Positions 1 through 9,310 of a stretch of DNA of 64,000 nucleotides are shown piece by piece. Numbering within the stretch: the first letter of the stretch is position 1; each line of letters begins with the position of its first letter. A program made the translations under genes and the position numbers. Source of the stretch: an uncultured Saprospiraceae bacterium (GTDB lineage: Bacteria > Bacteroidota > Bacteroidia > Chitinophagales > Saprospiraceae); assembly GCA_938015435.1 (NCBI GenBank), contig CALLPN010000035.1, positions 1 through 64,000 of the forward strand, given 5' to 3'. The notes below the pieces were generated by a model that saw only the letters and a program-made list of their open reading frames with translations, was not told where the DNA came from and did not search any database.

Positions 1-55
1 TGTTTTCTATTTGACCTAGTAAGGCCGTCAATAGTTCATTTGTCTTCTCTTGCAT
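1..55 (-). CDS. 5' end of an unknown gene cut by the window edge
   Basis: An ATG at 55-53 opens a reading frame with no stop up to the left edge. Only 18 residues are visible, beginning MQEKTNELLTALLGQ, which is polar and could start an amphipathic helix. It lies 56 bases downstream of the acetyltransferase on the same strand, so it could be the last member of that operon. The piece is too short to assign to a family or even to be certain it is a gene. Confidence 0.4.
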   Translation of the reverse strand, partial: MQEKTNELLTALLGQIEN

Positions 56-111
56 GTTCAAATTTTTTAAAGAAAAAATTACCTGCAAGTTTAATAACAA
101 CTTTCCACTTT

Positions 112-630
112 CTAGCCAAACACAAAATCATGCTCACTCCCATCTAGACTAATTCGTTTTCCATCTTTCACTTCACATTCTCGCATAGTGCCTTCATGAG
201 TAAAATTTATTTTTTCTAGTCCACGTTTACATTTCTCATTGGAGCTCAAGACATAGCCTTCGATCCTATTAAGATCTAGAGTCGTAAATCCCAATTCGAA
301 AAGAAGAGGCATTACTTCCTTCATGATACCTCGACCCCAATACTCCTGTAACAACCAAAATCCGATCTCCGCTTTTTGGTGATTCTTCTCTAAACTGTTA
401 TAGCCTCCAGCACCACAAAACTGATCGTCTGCAAGTTTATATATTCCCCACCATTGTCCTGTACCTTCTTTCTCCAGATTACTATACCAATCCATTTGTT
501 CTTTAGTGTCTTCTAAAGTTGCGAAATGCACATCATAGTATTTTGTGATCTCAGGATTAGACAATCCTTTATGGATATTTTTTATATCAGCAGGCTCGAT
601 TGCCTTTAAGTAATAGCTATTTGTTTTCAT
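112..630 (-). CDS. GNAT family N-acetyltransferase (RimJ/RimL-like)
   Basis: The 172-residue product has the GNAT fold expected of RimJ/RimL-type acetyltransferases, which move an acetyl group from acetyl-CoA to an amine. The acetyl-CoA pyrophosphate loop is visible as YWGRGIMKEV near residues 97-106. It is followed by the family-typical NRIEGYVLSSNEKCKRGLEK stretch (about 121-140) and 'INFTHEG'. The length is normal for a single-domain enzyme. The start codon overlaps the stop of the upstream lipoprotein gene by 4 bases (ATGA), so the two are probably translationally coupled. The substrate cannot be read from sequence; ribosomal-protein N-termini or small amines are both possible. Confidence 0.88.
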   Translation of the reverse strand: MKTNSYYLKAIEPADIKNIHKGLSNPEITKYYDVHFATLEDTKEQMDWYSNLEKEGTGQWWGIYKLADDQFCGAGGYNSLEKNHQKAEIGFWLLQEYWGRGIMKEVMPLLFELGFTTLDLNRIEGYVLSSNEKCKRGLEKINFTHEGTMRECEVKDGKRISLDGSEHDFVFG

Positions 631-1229
631 ATTTTTTTCACTTCTTTTAGCAAATCATCTCCTCGATGATTTATTCTTTGTAATCTTTCCCAATGTTCTG
701 GATCTACCATTTTCCAGTATTGTTCATAGAAACTACTAGCACCTTTTTTCTTCTTTACTAAAACCATAAAATGCTTTGACAAACTATCAACCACTGACTC
801 TTGAGAAAACACATCCAGATTTTGTTCATCAAAGACCATCACAGATGAATAACTTATTCCTTCCGATTCTATTCCGTCAGCAAATACATCGTATTCAATA
901 TCATTAGCCAAAAGTTCAACATCTTCCCAAATCAATATCGGATACTTGGAGTCATCTGGATAGCGTACTTTATTCCACCTACCGTATGTATCAAACATGA
1001 CTCTCTTGATATCCATTTCATCATTGACACAATGAAATCTCATTTCATTAAAAGTTGTCGAATCACCATTCAGTAAAAATGTGCGATAACCCATAGCCAT
1101 CTGAGCAAACTCATTCTTATCTGAACTGATACAATCTATATCACCACTTTTATAAGTATAAGACTGAGAAGAGAAACATCCCCAAAAAAGGAATGCACTA
1201 AATATTACAATCGTAAATTTCATAAACAT
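627..1229 (-). CDS. hypothetical lipoprotein
   Basis: This 200-residue protein begins with a hydrophobic signal and a lipobox (FLFWGC, cysteine at residue 18), so it should be lipidated and anchored to a membrane. I recognise no domain in the mature part, which is rich in acidic and aromatic residues and looks like a soluble mixed alpha/beta domain. Two in-frame ATGs, at residues 1 and 3, are equally plausible starts. It sits 17 bases downstream of the GMC dehydrogenase gene and overlaps the acetyltransferase by 4 bases, so it belongs to the same operon. Its function is unknown. Confidence 0.8.
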   Translation of the reverse strand: MFMKFTIVIFSAFLFWGCFSSQSYTYKSGDIDCISSDKNEFAQMAMGYRTFLLNGDSTTFNEMRFHCVNDEMDIKRVMFDTYGRWNKVRYPDDSKYPILIWEDVELLANDIEYDVFADGIESEGISYSSVMVFDEQNLDVFSQESVVDSLSKHFMVLVKKKKGASSFYEQYWKMVDPEHWERLQRINHRGDDLLKEVKKI

Positions 1230-1246
1230 TCTAATTATTTAATTCT

Positions 1247-2929
1247 CTATAATTTCCTTCTCCTGAAATAATGATCTGCTGCTCTTGCTGCCAAAGCCAT
1301 ATAAGTCAGTGATGGATTTTGATAAGAGGTAGAGGTCATACATGCTCCGTCAGTCACATACAAATTATCTACTGAATGTACTTGATTATCTGCGTTGAGT
1401 ATAGAGGTTTTGGGATCCAATCCCATACGTGCTCCGCCCATCTCATGTATATCTAGTCCAGGAGCTTGCCCTGTATCGATTCGTTCTATATTTGTAAATC
1501 CTGCTTTTGCATAGATCTCTTCCCATTCTTGGAAGAAGTGCTCCATCATTTTTTCATCATTATCATCATAGCCTACATCAAACTTTATCAATGGAATACC
1601 GTATTGATCCACTTGTGTACTGTCCAGTGATATACTATTAGATTCTTTGGGTAATGTCTCACCCATAATCATCGATATGATCGTCCAAGGCTTAAAGTTT
1701 TTAGGCTTCATAAGATCATTTACAAGATCAGAACCGACAGATTTGACATCTTGCTTCCGATACCTAGCTGTATATATGGCTACACCATAAGCGCCTTTAA
1801 AATCCTCTTGATCTTTATTCAGATTTACATATCTAGGCATATAGACGTTCGTAGGTGATCGTCCATCTACTACCTTATCCTCAAATCCTGGACATGTTGC
1901 TGATAGCCTAGCTCTATAGTTATGGAATCCAAAATTCTTACCTAGTAATCCATTATCATTCCCCAAGCCACTAGGGTATCTTTTGGATTTAGAATTGAGC
2001 AATATCGCGGTCGAGTTAATTGACCCTGCGTTGAGAAAAATAACGTCTGCGTAATACATCGTTTCAACTTTAGTATTCGCGTCTATGACTTTTACCCCAT
2101 TCGCTTTTCCGGTTGTCTCATCATACAAAACTGAGTGCACCACACTATCGCCTTTCAAAGTAAGATTACCTGTACGCTGCGCCCAAGGAATCGTCGAAGA
2201 GTTAGCGCTAAAGTATCCACCAAAAGGACAGCCTCTTTCGCAGACCGTTCTGTTTTGACATTGCCCTCTACCCTGTTCACGGTGTATTTCTTGCGGGTCT
2301 GTAAGGTGTGCACATCGTGCATATATCACATGACGATCGCTATAGTTTTCTTTGACTACACGACGCAGGTGCTTGTCTATCACAGTTATTTCTTTGGGCG
2401 GCTGAAACTCTCCATCTGGCAATACATCCAGTCCATCTTTTTCTCCTGAGATCCCTACAAACTTCTCTACATGACTATACCAAGGAGCAATATCTTTATA
2501 CGATATGGGCCAAGATATTCCAAAGCCATTGGTATCTGGAGTACTAAAATCATACTGACTCCAACGTTGGGTCTGTCTCGCCCATAATAGAGATTTACCT
2601 CCGACTTGATATCCTTTGATCCAATCAAACGGTTTGGCTTGTACATAGGGGTGTTCGCTATCCTCAGCAAAAAAATGTGTAGCTCCATCCTTATAAGCAT
2701 AACATCTACTAGCGATTGGATTGGCCTTAGTATGCTCGTTACTCATGGCTCCTCTATACTCATATTCCCAGGGATACTTACTCGCTGTGGGATAGTCTCT
2801 TAGATGCTTTACATCAGGACCACGATCTAGCATTAGAGTCTTTATCCCTTTATCACAAAGTTCTTTAGCTACCCAGCTTCCACTCATCCCTGCGCCGATT
2901 ATTATCGCTTCATATCGTTCATCACTCAT
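1247..2929 (-). CDS. GMC family oxidoreductase (gluconate 2-dehydrogenase-like flavoprotein)
   Basis: The 560-residue flavoprotein opens with the dinucleotide-binding motif GAGMSG (12-17) and carries the GMC C-terminal domain. The catalytic pair of this family is visible as His495 in DIHEMGGARMG and Asn538 in YQNPS. A cysteine-rich loop in the middle (CQNRTVCERGCPFGG) is typical of the membrane-bound gluconate/fructose dehydrogenase branch rather than soluble choline dehydrogenases. The start overlaps by 8 bases the end of the gene for a gluconate 2-dehydrogenase subunit 3-like protein, the expected small partner. I infer oxidation of a sugar, sugar acid or polyol in the periplasm with electrons passed to the respiratory chain. 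No cytochrome subunit is encoded beside it, and the exact substrate is unknown. Confidence 0.9.
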   Translation of the reverse strand: MSDERYEAIIIGAGMSGSWVAKELCDKGIKTLMLDRGPDVKHLRDYPTASKYPWEYEYRGAMSNEHTKANPIASRCYAYKDGATHFFAEDSEHPYVQAKPFDWIKGYQVGGKSLLWARQTQRWSQYDFSTPDTNGFGISWPISYKDIAPWYSHVEKFVGISGEKDGLDVLPDGEFQPPKEITVIDKHLRRVVKENYSDRHVIYARCAHLTDPQEIHREQGRGQCQNRTVCERGCPFGGYFSANSSTIPWAQRTGNLTLKGDSVVHSVLYDETTGKANGVKVIDANTKVETMYYADVIFLNAGSINSTAILLNSKSKRYPSGLGNDNGLLGKNFGFHNYRARLSATCPGFEDKVVDGRSPTNVYMPRYVNLNKDQEDFKGAYGVAIYTARYRKQDVKSVGSDLVNDLMKPKNFKPWTIISMIMGETLPKESNSISLDSTQVDQYGIPLIKFDVGYDDNDEKMMEHFFQEWEEIYAKAGFTNIERIDTGQAPGLDIHEMGGARMGLDPKTSILNADNQVHSVDNLYVTDGACMTSTSYQNPSLTYMALAARAADHYFRRRKL

Positions 2930-3476
2930 CGTTCATATTTTTTAGTTCGGTCAATAGGACATCACCACGAAATCTACCTGGAGCCATTTCATAATTATTG
3001 ATCTTACGTTGGTAGTACTCCGTATTGGTCAAGTATTGTATACTCTTAGCCTTTACCGTATTGAACACTGCGTATAGCTCAAGACTAGCTACCAGTTTTT
3101 CTTCATTCAATTTCGTAATCAGCAATTGCTTATCTGCTATTTCCATCTCACTATACTTCTTCCCTTGGAGTAGCATGACCTCTGAATCGAATGTCATATA
3201 TCCGTCTATAAACATTTGGCGATCCTTGGAATCATAAACCTTATCTACCATATTCAATATGAAAGGTAAGGCAATATGATCTTTCAATTCAGGTATTTGA
3301 TGTAGAGGTAGAATCACCTTAGATAAGTCATCTAATAGATCTAAATGGTATGGCTCTACTTGCAGATTCTTGAGCTTGAGTTGTTTGATCGCCTCGTATT
3401 TATCTTTACAAGAGTAAATTAGGCCAGCGCCTAGCGAAAACAGCACAAGATTACGTAAGGCCTTTCTTCTTTTCAT
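2922..3476 (-). CDS. gluconate 2-dehydrogenase subunit 3 family protein
   Basis: The 184-residue product starts MKRRKALRNLVLFSLGAG, a basic stretch plus hydrophobic segment resembling a Tat-type or lipoprotein signal; a cysteine follows in 'LIYSCKDK'. The remainder matches the helical small-subunit family that travels with GMC dehydrogenases and is thought to help export and assembly of the flavoprotein, which has no signal peptide of its own. The 8-base overlap with the flavoprotein gene supports a complex. It is the first gene of the operon, so the promoter should lie in 3477-3649. Confidence 0.82.
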   Translation of the reverse strand: MKRRKALRNLVLFSLGAGLIYSCKDKYEAIKQLKLKNLQVEPYHLDLLDDLSKVILPLHQIPELKDHIALPFILNMVDKVYDSKDRQMFIDGYMTFDSEVMLLQGKKYSEMEIADKQLLITKLNEEKLVASLELYAVFNTVKAKSIQYLTNTEYYQRKINNYEMAPGRFRGDVLLTELKNMNDE

Positions 3477-3533
3477 GGTTTGAATATAAGGATATTCTAC
3501 ATTTTCTGATCGCTAAGCACGACTCTAAGAAGA

Positions 3534-3550
3534 GATTGATGAGCAGAAAT
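3534..3550 (+). repeat. copy of a dispersed 17-base element (GATTGATGARCAGAAAT)
   Basis: The sequence GATTGATGAGCAGAAAT in this intergenic gap recurs with one change at 33059-33075, and its reverse complement occurs at 33109-33124. All copies are between genes. This is likely a piece of a small dispersed intergenic repeat; no function can be assigned. Confidence 0.5.
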
Positions 3551-3649
3551 ATCATCTGGCTAAAATGACAATTCTAATTAATATGATCTTGTGCTCTCTT
3601 ATCTCTTGAGTTTATCGATCACTAGATGAATTTCAACTTAATCCAGACG

Positions 3650-4027
3650 CTATAATAAATTTAAAATCCGAGTAACGAATATAATGGCACCGACCGCTAC
3701 AGAAGTGATCGTGACTACCAAAACTCCCGCTGCAGCAAGATCCTTTATTCTCTTTATTTGATCATGTTTTTCTGGAGAGATAAAATCACAAATATTCTCG
3801 ATCGCCGAATTGATAATCTCTAAACTGATTACAGTGCCAATACACATGATTATGGCGATCCATTCATAAGAAGAAATGTTTAATACAAATCCAGATATAC
3901 AAACGCAAATAGCAACAAACATATGAATTCTTGCATTGTGCTCTTCTCTCAATAATATTGCGATTCCATTAAAAGCGTACTTGAAGCTTTCCAATCTTTT
4001 GGTAATCGAAAATTTTTGTTTTTCCAT
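3650..4027 (-). CDS. dgkA: diacylglycerol kinase family protein
   Basis: The 125-residue integral membrane protein has three predicted membrane segments, as in DgkA/undecaprenol kinase. The conserved motifs are visible: EEHNARIHMFVA (about 28-39) and LEIINSAIENICDFI (about 69-83), which hold the catalytic glutamates. It should phosphorylate diacylglycerol or undecaprenol with ATP, recycling lipid carriers. It is the last gene of a probable three-gene operon with the 44-residue membrane protein (15 bases upstream) and the rhomboid protease. Whether diacylglycerol or undecaprenol is the true substrate is not decided by the sequence. Confidence 0.9.
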   Translation of the reverse strand: MEKQKFSITKRLESFKYAFNGIAILLREEHNARIHMFVAICVCISGFVLNISSYEWIAIIMCIGTVISLEIINSAIENICDFISPEKHDQIKRIKDLAAAGVLVVTITSVAVGAIIFVTRILNLL

Positions 4028-4042
4028 AATACGTATTTAATG

Positions 4043-4177
4043 TTAATCCCACTCTTCTTTACTATTGTACAGTTCTCTATTAGCCTTCTTTTGTTTAAAG
4101 TATGCTAAGAAAAGTAGTGAAATAGGAAAAAATAAAATCACCAATATCCACTTCAAAATTACTTTCAATTCTTCCAT
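4043..4177 (-). CDS. small membrane protein (44 residues)
   Basis: This short frame sits between the rhomboid gene (31 bases) and dgkA (15 bases), on the same strand. The product has one hydrophobic segment (ILKWILVILFFPISLLFLAY, about 7-26) followed by a basic patch FKQKKANR and an acidic C-terminus ending EEWD. The basic patch after the membrane segment predicts a cytoplasmic C-terminus. It fits the gap exactly and has normal codon use, which is why I accept it. The function is unknown; a link to rhomboid or DgkA is inferred only from position. Confidence 0.6.
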   Translation of the reverse strand: MEELKVILKWILVILFFPISLLFLAYFKQKKANRELYNSKEEWD

Positions 4178-4208
4178 ACCTAAATTTTTAACTACTCTAA
4201 ATCAACAA

Positions 4209-5039
4209 TCAATTATTATCTAAGAATTCTTTCTCTTTTTTTGAAAGGCTTTTTATACCCCTCTTATTAATCTTCTCTAAGATCCTATCTATTTCATTTT
4301 GCTTATCGACTTTAATCTCATTAAACTTATGATCGATATTGTAATGTTTTACTGGTGGCTTTCCAAAGTAATTTTCTACTAATAGAAATTCTGGCTTCAA
4401 ATAAATCAAAAGCATAAAAGCTAACGATGGTATCAAGATTAATAAAATAATAGTGATATTCTCACTTAAAGCACTTGGCACAAAAATCAATGCTGTCATC
4501 ATTCCAATGACTGCGCCTCCCAAATGCGCTTCATGACCAATATTACCTTTGCCTGATTTGATTCCAAGCAAAGTAACGATAAGAAATAGAATTCCAAAAA
4601 TCCAGCTTTTCAAAGAAATATCTATGATTGGAAAACCTACTTTCAAATCAGGGTACAATGCAATGGCGGCAAAGAGAATTCCACAAACCGCACCCGATGC
4701 ACCAATCGCAGAATAGTCACCATGAGCTCTATGTACATACAAAGAAAACAAGCTACCTCCCAAAAGGCTTATTGCATAAATAATCAGTACAGATACAATT
4801 CCCAGTTCAAACTCTAAAAGATTACAAAATCCATATAATCCGACCATATTAAAAATAAGATGTAACCAACTACCATGAAGAAATCCCGAGGTAATCAATC
4901 TTTGATATTCTTTGGAAATAAGTATCTTATCTACGTTAAACTTATACTTGTCAAAAAAGTGAGTGTCGTTAAATCCTTTATAGGAAATAAAGAAATTTAC
5001 TATGACCAACAATAATCCTAATATCCCAGATTCATTCAT
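4209..5039 (-). CDS. rhomboid family intramembrane serine protease
   Basis: The 276-residue protein has six or seven hydrophobic segments and all rhomboid hallmarks. These are HGSWLHLIFNM (His55, His60, Asn64), the nucleophile motif GASG with Ser115, and the partner His172 in GHEAHLGG. It should cleave membrane-spanning substrates within the bilayer. About 70 residues after the last membrane segment form a charged tail ending KKEKEFLDNN; a similar short cytoplasmic tail is common in Bacteroidota rhomboids. It is the first gene of the operon leading to the small membrane protein and dgkA. Substrates cannot be predicted. Confidence 0.92.
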   Translation of the reverse strand: MNESGILGLLLVIVNFFISYKGFNDTHFFDKYKFNVDKILISKEYQRLITSGFLHGSWLHLIFNMVGLYGFCNLLEFELGIVSVLIIYAISLLGGSLFSLYVHRAHGDYSAIGASGAVCGILFAAIALYPDLKVGFPIIDISLKSWIFGILFLIVTLLGIKSGKGNIGHEAHLGGAVIGMMTALIFVPSALSENITIILLILIPSLAFMLLIYLKPEFLLVENYFGKPPVKHYNIDHKFNEIKVDKQNEIDRILEKINKRGIKSLSKKEKEFLDNN

Positions 5040-5237
5040 TTTACTTGTATCCGTTTTACATATACATTCTTACTATCGTGGCACCCATACCCCTCTATAT
5101 CCGTAATGATGCCCATCACATAAAGATATCAAACATTAACTCTTGCTCAAAATTTCTTTTCTAGATATCAAATCAAGCTTACCATCTTTAACTTATCAAA
5201 CACACTAATTCTTAAATCACTTCATTACCTTAGTGCT

Positions 5238-6278
5238 ATGAGTATCAATCAGCAAATACTATTTTTCTTCAGTGGACTAGGTGCTTTCAATGGTTTGCTT
5301 CTGTGTATATACTTTCTGTTTTTCAGAGAGCCTAAGCATAGATCCAATATCTATCTCGGTTTGCTATTGCTGATGCTCAGTATTCGAATCGGCAAATCGA
5401 CTTTCTTGTTTTTCAATTCTAATCTATCGAGATCATTCTTGCAATTTGGATTGACCGCTTGCTTTCTGATCGGTCCTGCTCTATACATGTATGTACGATC
5501 TAGAGTAAATGATAATCGGAGTAAGATTCCACAGTATGTTATTGCCATACTATTGATTGCCTTTCTAGTATTCGGATATTTTTATAGTTATGAGAGTGAG
5601 CCACGGTTATGGGGCAGGAAAGTAGTACGCGGCATCTATTATGAATGGCTATTCTTTATCATCGCTGCCGGCTACCTCATGAGGGAACAACTCAAAAGTA
5701 TATTCGACAGATCTAAGAAACTCAGCAATGAGAACTTCTTAATGGTAAATGTATTTATAGGAGTATTTTTGATTTGGTTGGCTTATTTCACTTCGTCGTA
5801 TACCTCATATATCGTAGGCGCAGTTTCGTTTTCATTCATTCTCTACCTATCTATATTTACTTTCTTTGTAAAGAATAAGAGGACATCTAGCCTTAGTACC
5901 GAAAGCAAAAAAGTAAAATACGCTAACAAGAAGATACCTGGAAGCGAAGCCATTAACCTACTTTCTCGAATCGAAAATCTAATGATCCAGGAGAAGACTT
6001 ATACTGACTCAACGCTCACGCTTAATAAACTAGCCAATAAACTCAATATTCGTCCTCATCTATTGTCCCAGCTTCTTAATGACAACCTTGAGAAAAGCTT
6101 TTCTACATTCGTCAATGAATATAGGATCGAAGAGTCTAAGAAAATGCTTCGGTCTGATAGCAATCTCAAAATCCAAGCTATTGCAGAGATTTGTGGATTC
6201 AACTCAAATAGTACATTCTACTCGGCTTTCAAAAAAGTAACAGGCACTACTCCTGCTGAATTTGTTAAAGAAGGTTAA
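5238..6278 (+). CDS. AraC family transcriptional regulator with N-terminal membrane domain
   Basis: The 346-residue protein begins with about seven hydrophobic segments (roughly residues 5-215) and ends in an AraC-type double helix-turn-helix. The second helix-turn-helix shows the family signature IAEICGFNSNSTFYSAFKK and GTTPAEFVK. This architecture is common in Bacteroidota and places a membrane sensor directly on a DNA-binding domain. The gene stands alone, divergent from the rhomboid operon. The next plus-strand gene (exported NTF2-DJ-1 protein, about 170 bases downstream) is a possible target, but this is only positional inference. Confidence 0.88.
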   Translation: MSINQQILFFFSGLGAFNGLLLCIYFLFFREPKHRSNIYLGLLLLMLSIRIGKSTFLFFNSNLSRSFLQFGLTACFLIGPALYMYVRSRVNDNRSKIPQYVIAILLIAFLVFGYFYSYESEPRLWGRKVVRGIYYEWLFFIIAAGYLMREQLKSIFDRSKKLSNENFLMVNVFIGVFLIWLAYFTSSYTSYIVGAVSFSFILYLSIFTFFVKNKRTSSLSTESKKVKYANKKIPGSEAINLLSRIENLMIQEKTYTDSTLTLNKLANKLNIRPHLLSQLLNDNLEKSFSTFVNEYRIEESKKMLRSDSNLKIQAIAEICGFNSNSTFYSAFKKVTGTTPAEFVKEG

Positions 6279-6448
6279 TACAGATTATACTGCTCCATAT
6301 GTCATGTTTTCTGTACTATTTTCTATTCCTGAATTATAAATTAGGAATTCGGAAGTATAATCCGACAACATAACTCACTGTAATTCAACGTAATATTGAT
6401 TATTGATTACTCACTCCCATCACCATGGGTTCAAAACAATATTACCTT

Positions 6449-7561
6449 ATGAAATACCTCTTAATACTGATCAGTTACCTTACTATCTCTATTGCTGCTA
6501 ACGCTCAAGGCGCACATGATCTCATCCAAGCTTGTGTCAACGACTATATCGAAGGAACCTCATATAACTATGTAGATCGGATTAATAATGCATTCTACCC
6601 TGGATCAGAGCTATTTCTAGATGGTAAAGAAAACTCACTCAGAGTAGTCCCTTCTGAGACATATATCTCATGGTTTGATTCCGCTAAAGCTGGACAATTT
6701 AATGGTAGAGTCGGAAAGATATTATCAATTGAGCATTTTGGTAATATCGCCACTGCTAAAGCTGAGATTCTCATCCCCCAAAGAGAGTTGAGATATATCG
6801 ATATGTTTATTTTAAAGGAGATCGATGGAAAATGGAAAATCATCAGTAAAACTGCTAATAGCGAAAAAAGCAATAAAAAGGGCGATCGCATCTTATTTAT
6901 CACCTCTAATGCCGCCTTCTATAAAGGAACAAACATTCGTACTGGGAATAGTCTATCAGAGATAGTTAATGCCTATGATGTATTTGATAAAGCAGGTTAC
7001 ACATTGGACTTTATGAGTCCAGAAGGAGGAGATATTCCAATAGGATATTTAGATTATTCGGATGATCTACAGATGCAATATCTCCGCAATTCGGATTTTA
7101 TGTATGCCATCAGCCACACTAAGTCTATCACCGAAGTCAAAGCCGAAGATTACAAGGCGGTCTACTATGTAGGTGGAGGGAGTGCCATGTTTGACGTTCC
7201 TGAGAATGAAGATATCCAAAAATTGGTAATGTCGATGTACGAAGATCATGATGGTGTAATATCTTCGGTATGTCACGGAACGGCTGGTATTGTGAATCTC
7301 AAAACGAAAGAAGGTAAATACCTAGTCGATGGAAAGGTAATCAGTGGATATCCTACAGAATATGAAAATAAGGAACGTGAAACTTTCAAATCATTTCCAT
7401 TTAAAATCACAGAAACGGTAAGATTAAGAGGAGGTGACTTTAAGTATGGAGAACGAGCAAGCATACATATGGAACATCAAGACGATGTAGTGACGGGGCA
7501 AAACAATCTATCTTCTGCAGCTGTGGCCCAAAAGATAATCGAGATCTTGAAAGCTAAATAG
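6449..7561 (+). CDS. exported fusion of an NTF2-like domain with a DJ-1/PfpI domain
   Basis: I place the start at the ATG at 6449 because it gives a clean signal peptide (MKYLLILISYLTISIAANAQ); an upstream ATG at 6425 would put eight polar residues in front of it. Residues about 22-137 look like a lumazine-binding/NTF2-like domain of the kind seen in small Bacteroidota proteins. Residues about 145-370 are a DJ-1/PfpI glutamine-amidotransferase-like domain with the nucleophile elbow VCHGTAG (Cys275, His276) and GGGSAMFD, closest to Hsp31-type glyoxalase/deglycase members. Export of a DJ-1 domain suggests a periplasmic role in handling reactive carbonyls or damaged proteins, but no activity can be proven here. 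Confidence 0.8.
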   Translation: MKYLLILISYLTISIAANAQGAHDLIQACVNDYIEGTSYNYVDRINNAFYPGSELFLDGKENSLRVVPSETYISWFDSAKAGQFNGRVGKILSIEHFGNIATAKAEILIPQRELRYIDMFILKEIDGKWKIISKTANSEKSNKKGDRILFITSNAAFYKGTNIRTGNSLSEIVNAYDVFDKAGYTLDFMSPEGGDIPIGYLDYSDDLQMQYLRNSDFMYAISHTKSITEVKAEDYKAVYYVGGGSAMFDVPENEDIQKLVMSMYEDHDGVISSVCHGTAGIVNLKTKEGKYLVDGKVISGYPTEYENKERETFKSFPFKITETVRLRGGDFKYGERASIHMEHQDDVVTGQNNLSSAAVAQKIIEILKAK

Positions 7562-7695
7562 TGATAAATTAAGGGATACAATGAATGGTGTCTCTTACGG
7601 TAAGAATCTCAGCGTGAATCAACAATTTGAAAAATACTGTAACTTAGAAGCTAACAAGATTCAGAGTCCCTTCATTTTTAATAAAAAAAGACACC

Positions 7696-8337
7696 ATGGA
7701 TAATAGAAGAAATTTCATTAAAAAAACAGCCACTCTTACATTAGGTGCTGGCGCTATTGGAGGTATTTCTACGCCTCTATTTTCAAGAACAGGAGCTGGT
7801 ACACAAATAAATGGAATCAATATTGTTGGGCCTAAAGAGGGGTTTACTCCAGAAATTGGAACCTTAGTCTCGATGATGAATTGGATGAGAAACACAATGT
7901 TGAGACCTGTTCATGGAATGTCGCAAAAAGATCTTGATTATCTACATGATGACAATTCTAATTCTATAGGAGCTATGCTTATGCATATGGTCGCTACAGA
8001 AAGATTTTATCAAGCAAATACCTTTGAAGGTCAAGTGTATTTTGAGAATGGTGAGAAAGCGAACGAAATGTATGAAGCGGCATCTAATCTTGGAGATGCC
8101 GGAAGAGCTGCTTTTAAGGGTAAGGATCTGGACTACTACTTAGATAAGCTTGAAGCTTGTAGAGCATTTAGCTTAAAGGAGTTAGCTAAATATGATGATA
8201 GTTGGCTAGAAAAAATAGATACTCAATTTTGGGGCAGCCCCACAAATAATTACTGTAAATGGTTCCATGTAGCAGAACATGAATCTAACCATAATGGACA
8301 AATAAAGTACTTAAAAAGTAGGTTACATTCCAAATAA
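7696..8337 (+). CDS. Tat-exported DinB family protein
   Basis: The 213-residue protein starts MDNRRNFIKKTATLTLGAGA, with a Tat-like Arg pair and hydrophobic segment ending near residue 30. The body is a DinB-like four-helix bundle: His97 in MLMHMVATERF and the C-terminal HESNHNGQI motif (His195, His199) form the usual three-histidine metal site. DinB-fold enzymes include thiol-S-transferases (bacillithiol or mycothiol type) and metal hydrolases. The exported location is less usual. The gene stands alone; 134 bases separate it from the previous gene and no operon partner is evident. Confidence 0.82.
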   Translation: MDNRRNFIKKTATLTLGAGAIGGISTPLFSRTGAGTQINGINIVGPKEGFTPEIGTLVSMMNWMRNTMLRPVHGMSQKDLDYLHDDNSNSIGAMLMHMVATERFYQANTFEGQVYFENGEKANEMYEAASNLGDAGRAAFKGKDLDYYLDKLEACRAFSLKELAKYDDSWLEKIDTQFWGSPTNNYCKWFHVAEHESNHNGQIKYLKSRLHSK

Positions 8338-8485
8338 GTAAATCACTTAAACCTAGTGAACCTATGGTAAAGAAGTGACCAAAGAAGAAAGGCTATTGTA
8401 CTCTTATTGGGTACCTAATTGTTAATTCTAATTTAAGGACAAGTAACTAATCTAATAAGCGAAAAATATTACTCATCTTTACTGT

Positions 8486-9142
8486 ATGAACATCACTTTA
8501 CTACTATTAATCATCCAGACATTTATTGGGACGCCTACCTTCACTTTACAATCAGGTGACCTTCTCTTCCAAGATAGTGATTGCGGTGAATTCTGTGATG
8601 CTATAGAGAAAGTAACTGATGGATATCAAGGCGCCAATCTATCACATGTAGGTATGGTTATAATAAAAGACGACGGACCACAGGTCATAGAAGCTACAAC
8701 AGATGGAGTTGTCATGACTGACCTGAGTACATTCTTGAATAGATCTCATGATTCTGATGGTGGTTCCAAAGTAATCGTAGGGCGGCTAAATGCCAAATAC
8801 ACCAGATTAATACCTTCTGCGGTACAATATGCGCAGATGCTTATAGGTAAAAAATACGATCATGTTTTTGACATTAAAAACGATACTTACTATTGTTCCG
8901 AACTAGTCTACGAAGCATTTAAACAAGCGAATAGGGGAAAAGAAATATTTCATCTTTTTCCAATGACATTCGTAGATCCTGATACTAAAGAAACATTTGG
9001 GATATGGACTAATTACTATCGCGAAATAGGAGAACCGATTCCTGAAGGAAAACCAGGCCTAAATCCTGGTGGCATATCTAAATCTACTGAGTTAGAGATC
9101 GTCCATATCTATGGGACGCCAAGTGGGATGAAGGTAAAGTAG
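8486..9142 (+). CDS. YiiX/YebB-like permuted papain-fold cysteine hydrolase
   Basis: The 218-residue protein carries an N-terminal hydrophobic stretch (possible signal) and the permuted NlpC/P60 (YiiX) pattern. 'LQSGDLLFQD' is followed by His54 in LSHVGMVI, and the catalytic cysteine Cys137 lies in YYCSELVYEAF. In this circularly permuted family the histidine precedes the cysteine, as here. Members are lipid- or peptide-directed hydrolases and often act in the envelope. There is no neighbour within 300 bases downstream on the same strand, so it appears monocistronic. The substrate is unknown. Confidence 0.82.
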   Translation: MNITLLLLIIQTFIGTPTFTLQSGDLLFQDSDCGEFCDAIEKVTDGYQGANLSHVGMVIIKDDGPQVIEATTDGVVMTDLSTFLNRSHDSDGGSKVIVGRLNAKYTRLIPSAVQYAQMLIGKKYDHVFDIKNDTYYCSELVYEAFKQANRGKEIFHLFPMTFVDPDTKETFGIWTNYYREIGEPIPEGKPGLNPGGISKSTELEIVHIYGTPSGMKVK

Positions 9143-9310
9143 AAGAGTATTCAGTTTACCGTATCCCGTGTTATATCAAGTCATAGTTATGGCTATTAAT
9201 TTAAAGACCTCACCATTATCTGCTGTGCATGTTTGCAAACTGTACCTTGCAAATAATCACTCGTCTCTAGACATTCAAACCGTACACTTTCGTTCTGAAA
9301 CATTAAATTC

